A DNA stretch of 64,000 nt from NCBI GenBank assembly GCA_963971405.1, contig OZ020488.1, forward strand, positions 23,517,089 to 23,581,088. The letters run 5' to 3'. The notes below the pieces were generated by a model that was not told where the DNA came from, did no database searches, and saw nothing but the letters and a program-made list of their open reading frames with translations. Below are positions 24,936 to 36,520 of this stretch, piece by piece (positions within the stretch are counted from its first letter, which is position 1; each line of letters starts with the position of its first letter). This DNA comes from Psococerastis gibbosa. Its lineage: Eukaryota > Arthropoda > Insecta > Psocodea > Psocidae. Position numbers and translations under genes: made by a program.

Positions 24936-27900
24936 GTAAGTTTTAGTTCCACTAGATAACAGTGTTCTACTAAAGCGTTACAGCGCTCCACGGCAAGGGT
25001 TTCAAATTATGTGCACGGGTAATTCAGGATGAGCCAGCTGTTATCGCTGCACTTGATCAAAAGTCTTGCTTGAGTACATTATTCAAATGAGTAGAGGAAG
25101 ACAGCTAGTTATTCCTAATATTGTTTGGAGGATTTCGTGGTATTTCTAGGTTCCCTACGTCCTAATCCCAACTTTCCTAACTAACCACTATTTCAATTGG
25201 TACCGTGGGTAGTTTGCATGTTGCCAGATGATGTACTCGTGTTCTGCCTAAAAGCTGGCTTCGCTCTTTGGCCGATTATTAAAGGTTTGAGATAGAAAGT
25301 GGGCTGTGCTGTTTGGTGTGAGATAGGAAATTGTGTTAAGATCTTCATTAGGATAATAACGATGGGAACTGGCTATTGTTAGCTTTCACAGTATCATCTT
25401 ATTCAACTATTAAATTGAGAAAACACAAAACATTAATTTCAAGTACGAGAGCAACATCGCCAAAAGGTCAATTTTGCCGGTTTTAGGATGACGAGGGACT
25501 TGGTAGCAATAGAGCGGGGAATGGAAGTTGTGAACTGACTCACAGCAACGGTTGGAATTGTGGACAATATATTGTGTCTAATACTATGGAAAGGGTTATG
25601 GCAATACTACTATCTTCATGTTTAATAAGCTAAAATATGGGTTGCCGCAGTGATTGTACGCATTTAAGAACTTTTTGAAATTTTAACAGTAGGTAGGCTA
25701 CAGTTCATTTTTTTTCAAACTTAGGTGATGATTGGCTCTGGTATTTAACAAATTTGTTTCAGTTTGACTAAATTATTAATATTTTTAAATATATCCACCG
25801 ATTTTGAGGAATCTACTTGGCTCACAAAATAGGGACTCCACAGCTGTATATAAAGCTATTATATATACTGTATATATACAGAAAAATTCAATGCTTTGGG
25901 GCACCACAAAATTTTAGCAAAATCGCATGGAAAATTAATTTTCGCGCTTAGATTTGAAATCTGGACCACTGTGCAGTGCTCAAACAAACTTTTACAGAAA
26001 ATTTTGATCCCGACTTAGTAATCGATTTCTCGCTTCTTTCAAAATTTTCCCAAATATTAGGCTAGAGAAATTTTGTCTGGTACGAATGTTCTAGCTGATC
26101 CTGAATAATACGAATGCAACGTTCAAGATGACAGAAAAAGTAAAGAGAACAGATTTTTTAATAGTATTATTGAGTTTCTTTGGCACTTTTTCGTCACTAT
26201 TGCGAGTTGTTTTTAACTTTTATTATGTAAGATATGCATAGGATCTAGATTTATTATTGGATCATTCGTCCCAGTGTCGTAGCTCCTCAACAATCACCCC
26301 ACACTCCAACCAACTCCCATCGGACCAACAAGTGTGTGCACCTTCTGACAGGTCTTGACAATGTAGTTAATATTTATATTATTAATTTCCAGTTGTACAA
26401 TGTACAATATACAATCGGCACTCCCTCTAATCCTGGGAGACGACAATAGCAGTATCATCTCACTTGCAGCCTTTCAGCTCACTGAACTCCTAGCAATGAC
26501 ATAATTAATTTGGTAGTCTTGGCGCATATGCCACAAACGTGGCATCGCGCCGTAAATGGGGGAAAAAATATATATTACAGAGCTAACATTCTGTTACGCC
26601 CTAGGCCTAACACAAGAGCATACGCTCTTCTTGGCCTAGGCTCAGGGCTGAGGACAGACGACAAACCTCTGTTGTGTAAATGTGATATCGGTCGTCACGT
26701 ATGTCCTTAGCCATAATGTATAAATCACGAACCTTGGGTTCGAAGATGCAGAGAGTTTAGAGACTATAGTTAGAGACTATAGATAGAGTCGATAGAGTCT
26801 AGTGAGACAGAACTGATTCACCATGTGAGTTGATACACGATGCAAGTAGGAGATAAGCTCCTATGGATGTATGAGTAAGTACGTTATCATGTAGCCCTTA
26901 TGTAACTAAGTTGCCCCTAATTAATGTTTTGTGTCTTAATATAATATAAGGTATTTGGTACCATCCTATAAGCTTATATATAATTCCCCTCTCATAAGTC
27001 CACTCTGAATACTCTAATCTATAGAAGGTCCCAATTAGTGGTATTCGGAATGTGACACATTCTAAAAATCACGTTTCCTTCAATAGTTATACTATTAGTT
27101 ATATTGTAGTTATTTTTAAAAATATTTTTGTTTAATAGTAATATTAATTAAGCTTAATTTTTCATGAGCGATGAACATGTGTTCAGACAAACCTTCCGGT
27201 TTTGAACTTCTCTTGTTGTATTTTTCTCCATCGTATTATTAAATAATAAAAAATAATAAGAATTTGATACTGTACTCAAAATATGCAGAAGCAAGTTTGC
27301 AATCCAACGCGATGATGCTGTGAGTGGATGTTGAAGGAGAATCGATCTGCGGAGGCTAGAGCTGGGTGTGTACTCTGAAATTACGATGAATGCATATTAA
27401 CGCTATTTTTACGCCAAGGCCTACTGGCGTCATGCAGTCTTTGTTGGTTGTCCTCACATGATGGTGGTCTATACAGTTGGTAGTCAGGACATGTGGAGTA
27501 GTGGTACAGACTCTGTCTTGCACCCGAAAGGCTGTTGGTTCGAGTCCCACACTTGCTACAGTTTCTGGCCATGCTTCAGAGGGCATGTAAAGCAGGTGGT
27601 CCCGAGCTTTCCTAGTTGAGTTTAAGACAGGGGAGAGGGCTTTATAGCCCTAACTCCGCTAGCTTGGCTTAGTAATAGAACAAAAAGTCAATATTTATTT
27701 ATTTATTTATGTGGGAGTGGGAGGCATCACACCCCCTGCATGTACGTATAATAACTATTAAACCAGGATGAATGAATTCTTCGTAGGTGCCCGTATTCAA
27801 TCATGTGTGAAAAAATTTATTTTAGATTATTATTTTTGGAATTTTTAATATTTTTTGTACTCTACTGTATATGCGGACACAGGCCTCGTGGACCACTAAA

Positions 27901-30900
27901 CGAGTCTAGAGTATGAGTATTGAGGCATTTACTGGTATTGTTTGGCTTGAACCAGCAAAAGCAAGCAGACAAAATCTATTTGCCTAAACAATGGGTTTCT
28001 GACTTGAATGGACAACTGACTAACATAGGTGTCAGAGAGTCTAGACCATGCAGATTCTGCAATGAAGGAGCGGAGGACCCCGAGCACATCCTCCTTCACT
28101 GCAATGCAATAGCACGAAGAAGAGCAGCATGCTTGGGAAGCTTGCAGTTACATGTAAAAGACCTACTGCTTCTAAACCCCCTCAGATCCAGGCTCTCCTG
28201 AGGGAGATAGGCCTCGAGGAAGTGATGTAGATAGTTTGTTGTAGGGGGCACAATAGGCCCAATAGGCTTAAGTGCACATGTAGGTAACACCTATACCCCA
28301 ATTAATTAAAAAAAGGGTTTGTTATTGGAACTTTGCCGTAACTACAATATGTAAAAACAACATTAAGGAAAAGTGCTAAGTGAATCTGAAAGTTACTCAA
28401 CTGATTCTTGTTTTCTTCTGAGGTTACAATCTCACCGATTGGTTGGCAGCAACTTACTCCATCCATATCATCCTCCAGCTCTCTCGGTATGTTTGAGCTC
28501 CTGCGTCCTCCTTCAGTTAATTAATGAAGTAATTATATAGAACGAATAAAGCAGTTTTTCCTTGCTCCTGTAAAGTTGGGATTATTCGACATACACCCTA
28601 TCGTAAAAACACGACGATATACAGTACGATACATAAATCTATTTTCTTTTCTTTTATAGGATCGTACACTTGAAATAATAGTGATTTTACCTATAGGTGT
28701 TATGAGGGTTAGAAATGCATTCCTTCCTTGATTCCGTAGTATTGCATAGTAATAGGTGGGAGTTGTTGATCGTTAACTACTGGATTTGATTGACTTTACG
28801 CAGAGATCAAGGAGGGTGATGTTGGAATGTATCTTGTTAAGCGTGGCCCAGAAACTGATGCTATCTATAATTATCTCAATTGGAACCATCAAGGCGGCTC
28901 GAGGCTCCAGGACATAGTCATATAGCGTCAACATTGCTTTGCACTAGTTGGACCCACACTATTTTAGTCTAGGTGAAACTCTTGGAGGATCTAGGTGTAA
29001 GGGCTGGTAGAGGATCTTCCTTCTTGACCACTTTGAGTATTTTTTATTGTGAAGGACTTTTTCTGGACCCAGGCCTACTTATAGTGGCACATAGATACTT
29101 TTTCCAATGCCAACGACCACGTGGATTTCAGACATTATTTGTTTTGTTTGCGTAGGAATTATGGTCCTTGCCAAACTGGTATACGTTCTCGATGTCAACC
29201 TACACCGGCTACAAGCGATAATTGCCAATCTGACATCTGACAGTTGTAAACCATTGACGCAATGAAACAGGTGATAGCAAGTCAGGACCTGTCGAGTAGT
29301 GGTAAAGACTCCGACTTTCACCCGAACGGTTGTTGGTTCGAGTCCTACACTGGCTACATTTTCTGGCCATGCTTCGGAGGACATGTAAAGCAGGCGGTCC
29401 CGGGCCTTCCTAGTTGAGTGTAAGAGAGGGCTTTATAGCCCTAACTCCGCTTGGTTGGATTAGTAATAGAACAAAACCAGTCATTATTTATTTATTTATT
29501 TATTTATAAGACTTAACCATGTACAGGCACGAGTCTTCTTGTCTATTTTCCGTCTCATGTGACCACTGGACCCCTCTGCTGAAATATGTTTCAGTTTGTA
29601 AAATATAAATATTTCTTCATAGTAATAGCACACCCTTCTTGAGTAACTTTTTTGCCCGTCGAAAATGTTTTTGACGTTGATATCTAAAATTTCTTTATTT
29701 CAGTACGATTTAGGACTTAAAAAATGCGTAAAACCTACCATTTTTCACCTCTATTTTCATAAAAGTGAGATCGTGGGTTCAAATTCCTCCAAGTCCAGGT
29801 TTTTCTAAATCCTTTAATTTCGGTAAACGTACCTTGTTTACGCCCTCTCTGCCAGGAATCGAGGATCCGCACCTGTATTTAAAGTTCCAAGGCTACCTTA
29901 TTAAAAACGTCCTAAATTTTCAGCACGGTTAAGCATTCTATGGCCCAGTGTTTTTTTTTTTTTTTTTGGTGCTGTGAAAACATTATTTTGTAGTAGGTGA
30001 ACCACCATAAATTTGCAAACTTAGCTTATGCATCACTGACTGTAAAGGATGGCAACCCCTGACTTTAGCTAACTTAGCCCTGACATACTCACTCTGCATA
30101 ATATATACTGTGGTTTGATCACGGAGTATTACTGTAAATGGAATGTCCAAATGTTTATAGAATGACTCAGCTATTTGCTTGTTCCGTACTCGCTGTATCG
30201 AACCCTGCTGGTAAATATAAGTCTCTGACCCTGCGATGTGTTGCGAAATAAGAATTAAATAATAAATAGACAAATCCTTTTTTACCCTGTTGCATTCAAC
30301 GCATTTAGTGAAAGTACTTTGCTTGTTGCAGATTGGAACCGTGCGATCGGTGCTCAAGAAAGAACTTAATCTGCCTATCGTGGAAATTGCGGAAGAAAGT
30401 GCTCGCTTGGACGGGGGCGACGTGCTCTTTACAGGCAGAGAGTTCTTCGTCGGGCTGACGTCGGGAACGAACGAGGCAGGTGCTCGAGCTGTCGCGGCTG
30501 CCTTTCCTGAGTACCCCACTACACCAGTCCCATTCCCCGGCAGTATCCACCTCAAGAGTCTAATTACAGTTGCAGGGCCCGATGTCCTATGTGTTGCTGG
30601 GACCAAGCAAGCCCAGGATCTTATTAAGGTGAGTTGATAAGGTTGCTGCCGTACAAAGTAAAAAAAAAGGAGTTTACTGTTAATAAAAAAAGCTGCTACA
30701 CCACAACGCGAATGACGGACTAGGGCTTTCAGCAAAATTTTACTGTGTATAGACACGAATTAGGAAACATTTTTACAGTCGGTTGCAAAAGCGATGAAGC
30801 CTGCGAAAATACTCCTTTGTTCTATTGCTAATTATTTTGCCAAAGATCCCTCTTTATCTTTAATTCTAACAATAAAACTAAGTACAGTTTATGACAATTT

Positions 30901-33805
30901 ACATACCGCAAGGCACTAGCCCGTGTGCGGTTTAACGTTGGTTACAATTACAAATTACAATTAAATTATTGTGTCTGGATGTCAGATTACTTAACAAAGA
31001 GTTAGTTGGACATACATTGCCTGCTGTGTTAATCAGGACTAAACCATCAGTCATTCTCAAGAGTTAGCCTAATGATGGGAGTATCATCTACTCCCGAAAC
31101 GTCATCCCCTTTCGCTGGCAAGGGGCTCCGCCCTAATTGTTCGATGACTTTGGGGCCCCAGCCTCAAATGACTACTAACACAGTAGGCAATATAAGTCCA
31201 ACTAGCTCTTTGTTAAATAATATTGCACCATTGCCATTAACCTTGACCAATCGATTGTATATATTATGATGGTCTACACAGTAATTGCCTTAGATTTTTT
31301 CTTAAATTTAACTAACTTAAATGTGATGAGGCCGTATAACTTCGATGGCCAGGTGGTAACGTGCTGGCACTTATGTGAGTCTTTACACGCCATGCGATCG
31401 GAGCCGTGTCGTAGCTCAACACAGGTACTAACCTACAGAGGCGACTGAAGAGGTCAATCGGATACATTCATTAAATTGTTTGTATGCGATTAATCTTTTT
31501 ATTAATAAAAAAAAAAAAAAACTAGTAGCATTATTCGAAGTAAAGTAATTTTTGTATTCAGTTTCCTTAAGTGTTCTTTTACTAAACGTATAGAAACGAA
31601 AGAAACGAATTAAAGGTTAATTTCTAAGAAAAAGTAAGATCCGGCATTGAATATGAACGACGACGCATGGTGATTATTTTGCAAGTTAGACGGTAAATTG
31701 TTGAGACTATGATAAGGCTGTGTGGTGATGTAATTCTTGAAGTTGTTCTGTTGTCACGTAAGCTTCATAGAAATGACCATTCCACATGACTTCCGCCGCA
31801 ATTGAGTTAAATAAGCGAATAATGTGCATTTGCCATATCTAAACGCATTCACAATTGTGATAAAGAATTCTTTTGAAAAACTTTATTGCTTCTCAATATA
31901 AATTGAGCGCTTGACTCTGTAAAACTTTTAGCAGATTTTGTTATATCCGATAGAGATTTTTTCTGGTGATTTTGTCAGGACATGCCAACGGCCTTACCAT
32001 GTTGATTCCATTAGAGCAGAGCATGTTTCAAACTGCGGCAACTTGGTAGTGTGCACAGCGTTGGCAGGGGAACCTGGTGGGACATGATTATTCGCTTAGG
32101 CAGTATAAGTCGAGTCCTGGTCACCTCCGATTTAATCGTGTGACTTTACCATGTCCCCAAGTGGTTCGGAATCCACTATAATCAGGAGGTCCACCCTGTT
32201 AGTCAACCCCCCTTTCCCCGAGGTGAAAGAGTCTGCCCTTAGGGTGCCTCAAGTTAACAAACAGACTCACTCCCCCCGCCAGGCTGACAGGGTTGCTTAA
32301 AAGCAGAAATGCTGAAAGCAGGCGTTAGAAACAACAACAACAGGACATGCAGAGTAGTGGTGCGGACTTTCAACCGAAAGAATTTTGGTTCGAGAGCCAC
32401 GCTTGCTGCATTTTCTGGCCTTGCTGCGGAGGGTATATAACAGTCTGTCCCGAGCTTTCCTAGTTGAGTGTGGGTAAGAAGGGAGTTATAGCCCATAGCC
32501 CTAACACTTACTCAGTTCGGTTGGCTTAGTAATGGAAGAAAAAATCGTAATTTATTTATTTACATTATTTATATTGGAACCCACATATATGTGATTTCAG
32601 ATCACTCTGCTGAAGTCCTCATCTCCTCTAGATTTGAATGTGAAAAAGTTTCTGTCAATTAAAAAAAAAATTATCACTCCGTTTAAAAAATGGTAGTTAG
32701 TAGTCGTAAAGGAAGTTTTAGTCCAGTATATCTAGTATGTCAATATGTAGGCTAATCATATTGCATATGAAGCAAATGGCATTTAAAATGGTTTGCTATT
32801 GTTGAAAAGAATTTTTATTTTACAGTCTGTCTGACTAATCTTAAAAATATCCAAGAATCGTAAAATTTTGAGTATGTGTCCGTAAACACTTCCAGATTTG
32901 TAACCCTATCCCCATCTTGGAGTTTGAAACTAGAGATGGTAAAACAACCATAAAATGAAGAGTGTTGTAAGTGTTCTATGTTGATAGCTGCATTGCTCGC
33001 TTTATATATATCTTACTTGTAATTATTGAAGTTGATTGTTTTTGCAGAGGATAGAACGGGAAGCTACATTCAGTTATGCAACAATTACCGTTCCTGAGGA
33101 AGAGGCAGCTAATGTTATTTACGTCAATGGGACTCTTATTCACAGATCAGAAGAGGAAATCCCTCAGTCGTATTCCGTCTTCCTCGAAAAGGTAGCAATT
33201 TGTTATGCTTAGGCCTATACCTTAGTTCCACTATAGAACCCCGGAAAATCCTATTCCGGCATAGCAAGAAAGATCTAAGATGCCTCTTACAGCATAACGA
33301 AATTTGTTTACGCATGCATTATATTAACATTATACTAGTAGTACTTTAGTGCTCCCACAATGATTTCTCTTTAATTCCATAGTGTTAGCACTGATAACTG
33401 ATGTTACGAACGTAGCACAAACGGAAAATAATAATTTACCCGGGGAGTTATTTATAATTCTTTCTTATTATTCATAATTTTTGGCACCCCAATACTTCCA
33501 TTTTACATTCAAATTTGAATTAGTAAGCTCCAATATCGCGCATGATCTAGAAAAAAAAATCGAAAATGATCAGGGTTTCATATTGACAAAGTTATTTTCT
33601 TTACGGTTATTTAGATTTTAATAACTCTAGATAACAATTTTCAATAAAACAATTTGGTTTGTTCATTACTCATTGTCTTTTATTCCGTCTACAGGTTGAC
33701 TATCCGAGGAAATGTATTCAAGCGACACATCTAACCAATTCGGGGTACGATTTGTCTTCATGTTGCTTGCTACTCCGACGTTCCAAGCACATCAGGAATC
33801 TTTAA
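24684..33805 (+). CDS. DDAH: dimethylarginine dimethylaminohydrolase (DDAH), complete
   Basis: Four exons, 24684-24935, 30332-30628, 33048-33191 and 33695-33805, give 267 residues plus TAA. All introns are phase 0 and GT-AG. DDAH hydrolyses asymmetric dimethylarginine and monomethylarginine to citrulline and amine in the cytosol, relieving inhibition of nitric oxide synthase. The pentein-fold residues are visible: Glu61-Asp62 in VEDTAVV, Arg75 and Arg81, DGGDVLFTGREFFVG at 111-125, the catalytic His157 in SIHLKS, and the nucleophile cysteine in the CC pair at 254-255 near the C terminus. Human DDAH1 is 285 residues, so this one is slightly short but complete. The start ATG sits in a good context (AAAATGG). 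The residue that aligns by my reading with human Arg145 is Gly129. Introns 1 and 2 carry SINE and LINE insertions. A tandem AATAAA pair 240-250 bases past the stop suggests the transcript end. Confidence 0.95.
27485..27710 (+). mobile_element. tRNA-derived SINE, copy 1
   Basis: Pol III-type boxes are visible: an A-box-like GTGGAGTAGTGG at 27492-27503 and B box GGTTCGAGTCC at 27537-27547. The body contains CTGGCCATGCTTCAGAGGGC and TTTATAGCCCTAACTCCGCT, and the tail is (ATTT)n. In DDAH intron 1. Confidence 0.8.
27936..28203 (+). pseudogene. LINE C-terminal fragment in DDAH intron 1
   Basis: The frame encodes a C-terminal block with CRFCNEGAEDPEHILLHC and ARRRAACLG, the Cys-Cys-His-Cys tail of Jockey/I-type elements, ending in TGA. 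It is 5' truncated. It lies between two SINE copies in the same intron. Confidence 0.65.
29055..29250 (+). repeat. dispersed repeat D4, copy 2
   Basis: Diverged copy of the 9.1 kb repeat (GGATTTCAGACATTATTTG, CCAAACTGGTATACG, CGGCTACAAGCGATAAT), directly upstream of SINE copy 2. Confidence 0.5.
29283..29507 (+). mobile_element. tRNA-derived SINE, copy 2
   Basis: Same head, body and tail as copy 1, with B box GGTTCGAGTCC at 29335-29345 and a five-unit TTTA tail. In DDAH intron 1. Confidence 0.8.
30332..30628 (+). CDS. DDAH: DDAH exon 2
   Basis: The 99 codons follow acceptor tttgcttgttgcag and precede donor gtgagt. They cover residues 85-183 with LDGGDVLFTGREFFVGL and the catalytic-histidine motif SIHLKS. 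A 257-codon reading frame on the opposite strand here is a shadow and encodes nothing recognisable. Confidence 0.96.
30987..31220. mobile_element. palindromic repeat element, 234 bp
   Basis: Arms of about 50 bp form an inverted pair: TTAACAAAGAGTTAGTTGGA at the left and the complement of TTAACAAAGAGCTAGTTGGA at the right, each followed by a CATTGCCTGCTGTGTTA-like block. The interior is GC-richer. In DDAH intron 2. Superfamily not determined. Confidence 0.55.
31341..31505 (+). repeat. dispersed repeat D3, copy 1
   Basis: Shares CCAGGTGGTAACG-like start and ACTGAAGAGG, TCAATCGGATA and CATTAAATTGTTTGTATGCG with 57669-57860. Possibly a SINE; the tRNA boxes are not convincing. Confidence 0.5.
32341..32572 (+). 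mobile_element. tRNA-derived SINE, copy 3
   Basis: More diverged copy in DDAH intron 2. The B box is GGTTCGAGAGCC (32387), the body CTGGCCTTGCTGCGGAGGG, and the tail (TTTA)n with interruptions. Preceded by CAACAACAACAGG. Confidence 0.7.
33048..33191 (+). CDS. DDAH: DDAH exon 3
   Basis: The 48 codons follow acceptor ttgtttttgcag. They cover residues 184-231 and include ITVPEEEAANVIYVNG, which matches the penultimate pentein repeat. The donor gtagca departs from gtaagt but keeps the GT. Confidence 0.92.
33695..33805 (+). CDS. DDAH: DDAH exon 4 with active-site cysteine
   Basis: The 36 codons follow acceptor ttccgtctacag and end in TAA at 33803-33805. They read VDYPRKCIQATH, then GYDLSSCCLLL. 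In DDAH the catalytic Cys lies in such a Cys-Cys pair about 12 residues before the C terminus, which fits exactly. Confidence 0.92.
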   Translation, partial: VDYPRKCIQATHLTNSGYDLSSCCLLLRRSKHIRNL

Positions 33806-34042
33806 AATTCTGTCATATTACATGTCTTCTGCAGTTGCTACTCACTCTTAGATCGTCTCTATTGGACATTGCTATTGCAAATCGAAAAAATGAAACAAAG
33901 TTTCATGCACCTTTTTAGGCAGCTATGATATTGTATTTATATTCACTTGGGAACCATTATTATTTTGCGCTGTTTAACAGGGTGACGGGGGATATTTCTA
34001 ATGTGGTAAAAGACCTGTGATAGAGTGGGTGAGTTCGGGGAA

Positions 34043-34060
34043 AATAAAAATTGAAATAAA
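34043..34060 (+). terminator. candidate DDAH poly(A) signals
   Basis: Two AATAAA hexamers, at 34043-34048 and 34055-34060, lie about 240 bases after the DDAH stop. They are followed by a T/GT-rich stretch (tgtgtttatttctt). They are placed well for cleavage near 34070-34080, just before a dispersed repeat begins. Confidence 0.5.
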
Positions 34061-34080
34061 ACAAGTTCAATGTGTTTATT

Positions 34081-34650
34081 TCTTAAGGGGGAACACCCTT
34101 ATAAGTGTAAAAATCGAAAAAAAATCATGAAATATTAATCGTAGTGTCAAAAATATCAGGACAAGCAGAAGATTTTTCCGAGCATTTTCTAACACAGATA
34201 TGCTAAAAGTATTGAAAACGGTTGGTGTGATAGTCCTGACTCCCGAGGAACAAGTTCAAGAAATGTGGCCAAATGGTGTTAGTGAAGGTCACATGTCACA
34301 AATTGAAATGTAGAGGAGCATGAAGAATATTGATGGCTTGTTTCACTCAGTGGAACTTAAACGGCTTAGCAAATAAAGAGGAACTAAAGATTATTAATAT
34401 ATCCACTCGAAACACCAATTAACTCGGTGGGCGTATAAGCAAGCCCTTGCAGTCGCCCTTAAAACCAATTATATATTTTTAAAAAAAGAGCATTTCTGCT
34501 AATTTAATGAATATTTCTATCTATTCTACTATCGATATTTCGGTTGAAAATCGATTTAGTAAAAAAAAGCGCATAGTGGGTATACTCAGATTTGTTTTAA
34601 CTTTTCTTTCATTTATTTTTGCATATCCGTGACTTCCCACATTACCGCAG
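34081..34650 (+). repeat. dispersed repeat D2, copy 2
   Basis: Diverged copy of the 16.4 kb repeat, with CCCTTATAAGTGTAAAAATC, GGTGTTAGTGAAGGTCAC and GAAAATCGATTTAGT blocks. It starts just after the candidate DDAH poly(A) site. Confidence 0.5.
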
Positions 34651-35510
34651 GCACCTATGTGAGTATCCCTATTTTTGTCATCTTTAATCCTATAAGTTAG
34701 AGAGCTCTCCTCATGTATATTCACATTTTAGTTGTTTTGCTCGTGTATTTACTGTAGTCCCAATTAGGGTTTCAAAACATTGATTTTTTAAAACTGATTT
34801 TAGTGTTTTTCTATTTACAAATTTTTGACAAGATTCTTGCCATTGTAAGTTCCACTTTTTATTTTGTTGAATTCTCTTAATATATGCATATGTGCATATA
34901 AAATAATGATTTATGGTGCTTCTTATTATTTATATTTTTGTAACGTAGAGAACTGTAGTAATATGATTATGGGTAATTTTATTTCTGACCAATCTCCATT
35001 AATGAGGTTAATTTGACCACTCTGATTAAGAAATAATTGTCTAGCTATATAATTTTGTTACGTAGTCAAGATAAGTTCTGGTTGTCTATATGGGGACGAT
35101 GATCCCATCAATAAAACTCTAGACCTACTATGCAACGAAAAACTACTTGGCGTTAATGATGCTTATATAACGCCAAATGCAATAAGAATTAATAAAAAAA
35201 TCTAACTTTAGTCGATAAAAATTTGCCCCGGCATGCATTTGAACCCAAGCAGTCGACTTGACCTGGTAGGTGAACGTGAAGATTGTCATGGTCATAGGCG
35301 CCTGGAAATGTCTTATTTTCCCGACACTTGTAAAATTGTACATACATAAGATAAGACTATTTGACTTCTTTGGCGAATTATCCTATAGAAGATGAATTAG
35401 TCAAAAATTACTGGGCTATTTGCAAAAAATTTACAGTACCTAATCGAATTCTCGACCATATGGATTCCAATACAATTCTTTAAATATGTGAAAATTTGTT
35501 AACACCTATT

Positions 35511-36520
35511 TGAATTGATTATTTATGAAACCAGTTAAGTGACACTTTTCGACATTTTTATGTTTTGTTATTTGTAGGTTCTTTGTGGCAAGATGCATCG
35601 TTGAGTTGTGGAACCAGTGAAGTCCCACTCGAACTAATGCGATGGAATCGCTTTGAATATTTCATATATTTTTGAAGCCAGTCATGTCCGGGACTTAACT
35701 GGTTTCATAATTAAAACCTTTGTGAAATTATTAAACATGGTAAAACTAAAACAGCCCTTGTCTTTGACTACACGCAAAATATTTCACTGCCTACTGTTCC
35801 AGTACAAGAGACTTATTATTTAAGGCAGCTCTCTGTCTTTCCTTTTGGGATTCACAACATGAGAGATGGCACTGCTACCATTAGGCCTAATTTATACCAC
35901 GAACACTTTGCCCAGAAGAGTGCAAACGAAGTTTGTTCTTTCGGGCTGCCAATTTCCTACGGGCTGTGTACACTCTTAACAGACTCTGGCCAATTTGACA
36001 AAATTTACTATCATCTGCCTATTCGCGGCCACTCTTTTCTTCCCTGGGATCGAGACTTCGCGTTAATTAAAAAAGTATTAAGTGCCAATTCTCAGAGCAA
36101 AGTTGAAGATTTGGGAAAATTGACAAGTCACGTTCCTGAAGGGAATTTTTTTTGGCCAAGATTTTGAAGTGGCCTGCGAGGGAAAGAGAATAAAACTCGT
36201 AAAAAACTAAGTCTGGCATGACTTAATGTCTTATTTGTGACCTAATGTCTACTTGAGAAGCATTAAAGTTTGTAAAACGTAAATTGATGTGTATTCATTT
36301 TTGAAAGCAGTCAAGTCCACCAACTTTAAAGCTCTCCCTAGGTTAGAAAAAACTATCATTAACGATGCTAAATAGCTCATTATATGCAGCTCATGAAGAG
36401 AAACTAGGTGAGTCTAAAGGGAAAAACATCATAGCCGTACTAAAGAAACTGAACGGTATTTCATCTCTCCTGAAAAATTTGTGTTTGAGGACGTGACTGG
36501 TTTCATAAATAATCGATTCA
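35511..36520 (+). mobile_element. TIR transposon remnant with internal ORF
   Basis: Inverted repeats at 35511-35535 and 36496-36520 (GATTATTTATGAAACCAGT core) bound about 1 kb. Inside are several further copies of a CCAGT(T/C)AAGTCC-like motif in both orientations, and a decayed ORF. The element family is widespread in insects, judging by the ORF. The superfamily is not certain. Confidence 0.65.
35715..36167 (+). pseudogene. insect transposon ORF remnant (GHSFLPWDRDF)
   Basis: An open frame without stops reads ALVFDYTQNISLP, then YYLRQLSVFPFGIHNMRDG, SANEVCSF and IRGHSFLPWDRDFALIKKVL. These blocks in this order match a conserved protein encoded by repetitive elements in many insects, often annotated as uncharacterized. 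The segment between NEVCSF and the GHS motif, usually with a D.C.GQN motif, is shortened, so the copy is deleted internally. The name of the protein family is not known to me. Confidence 0.6.

Noticed and set aside
29983..30756. 257-codon open frame on the minus strand
   Set aside because: It overlaps DDAH exon 2, shows no recognisable domain, and is a shadow of the GC-richer coding exon.
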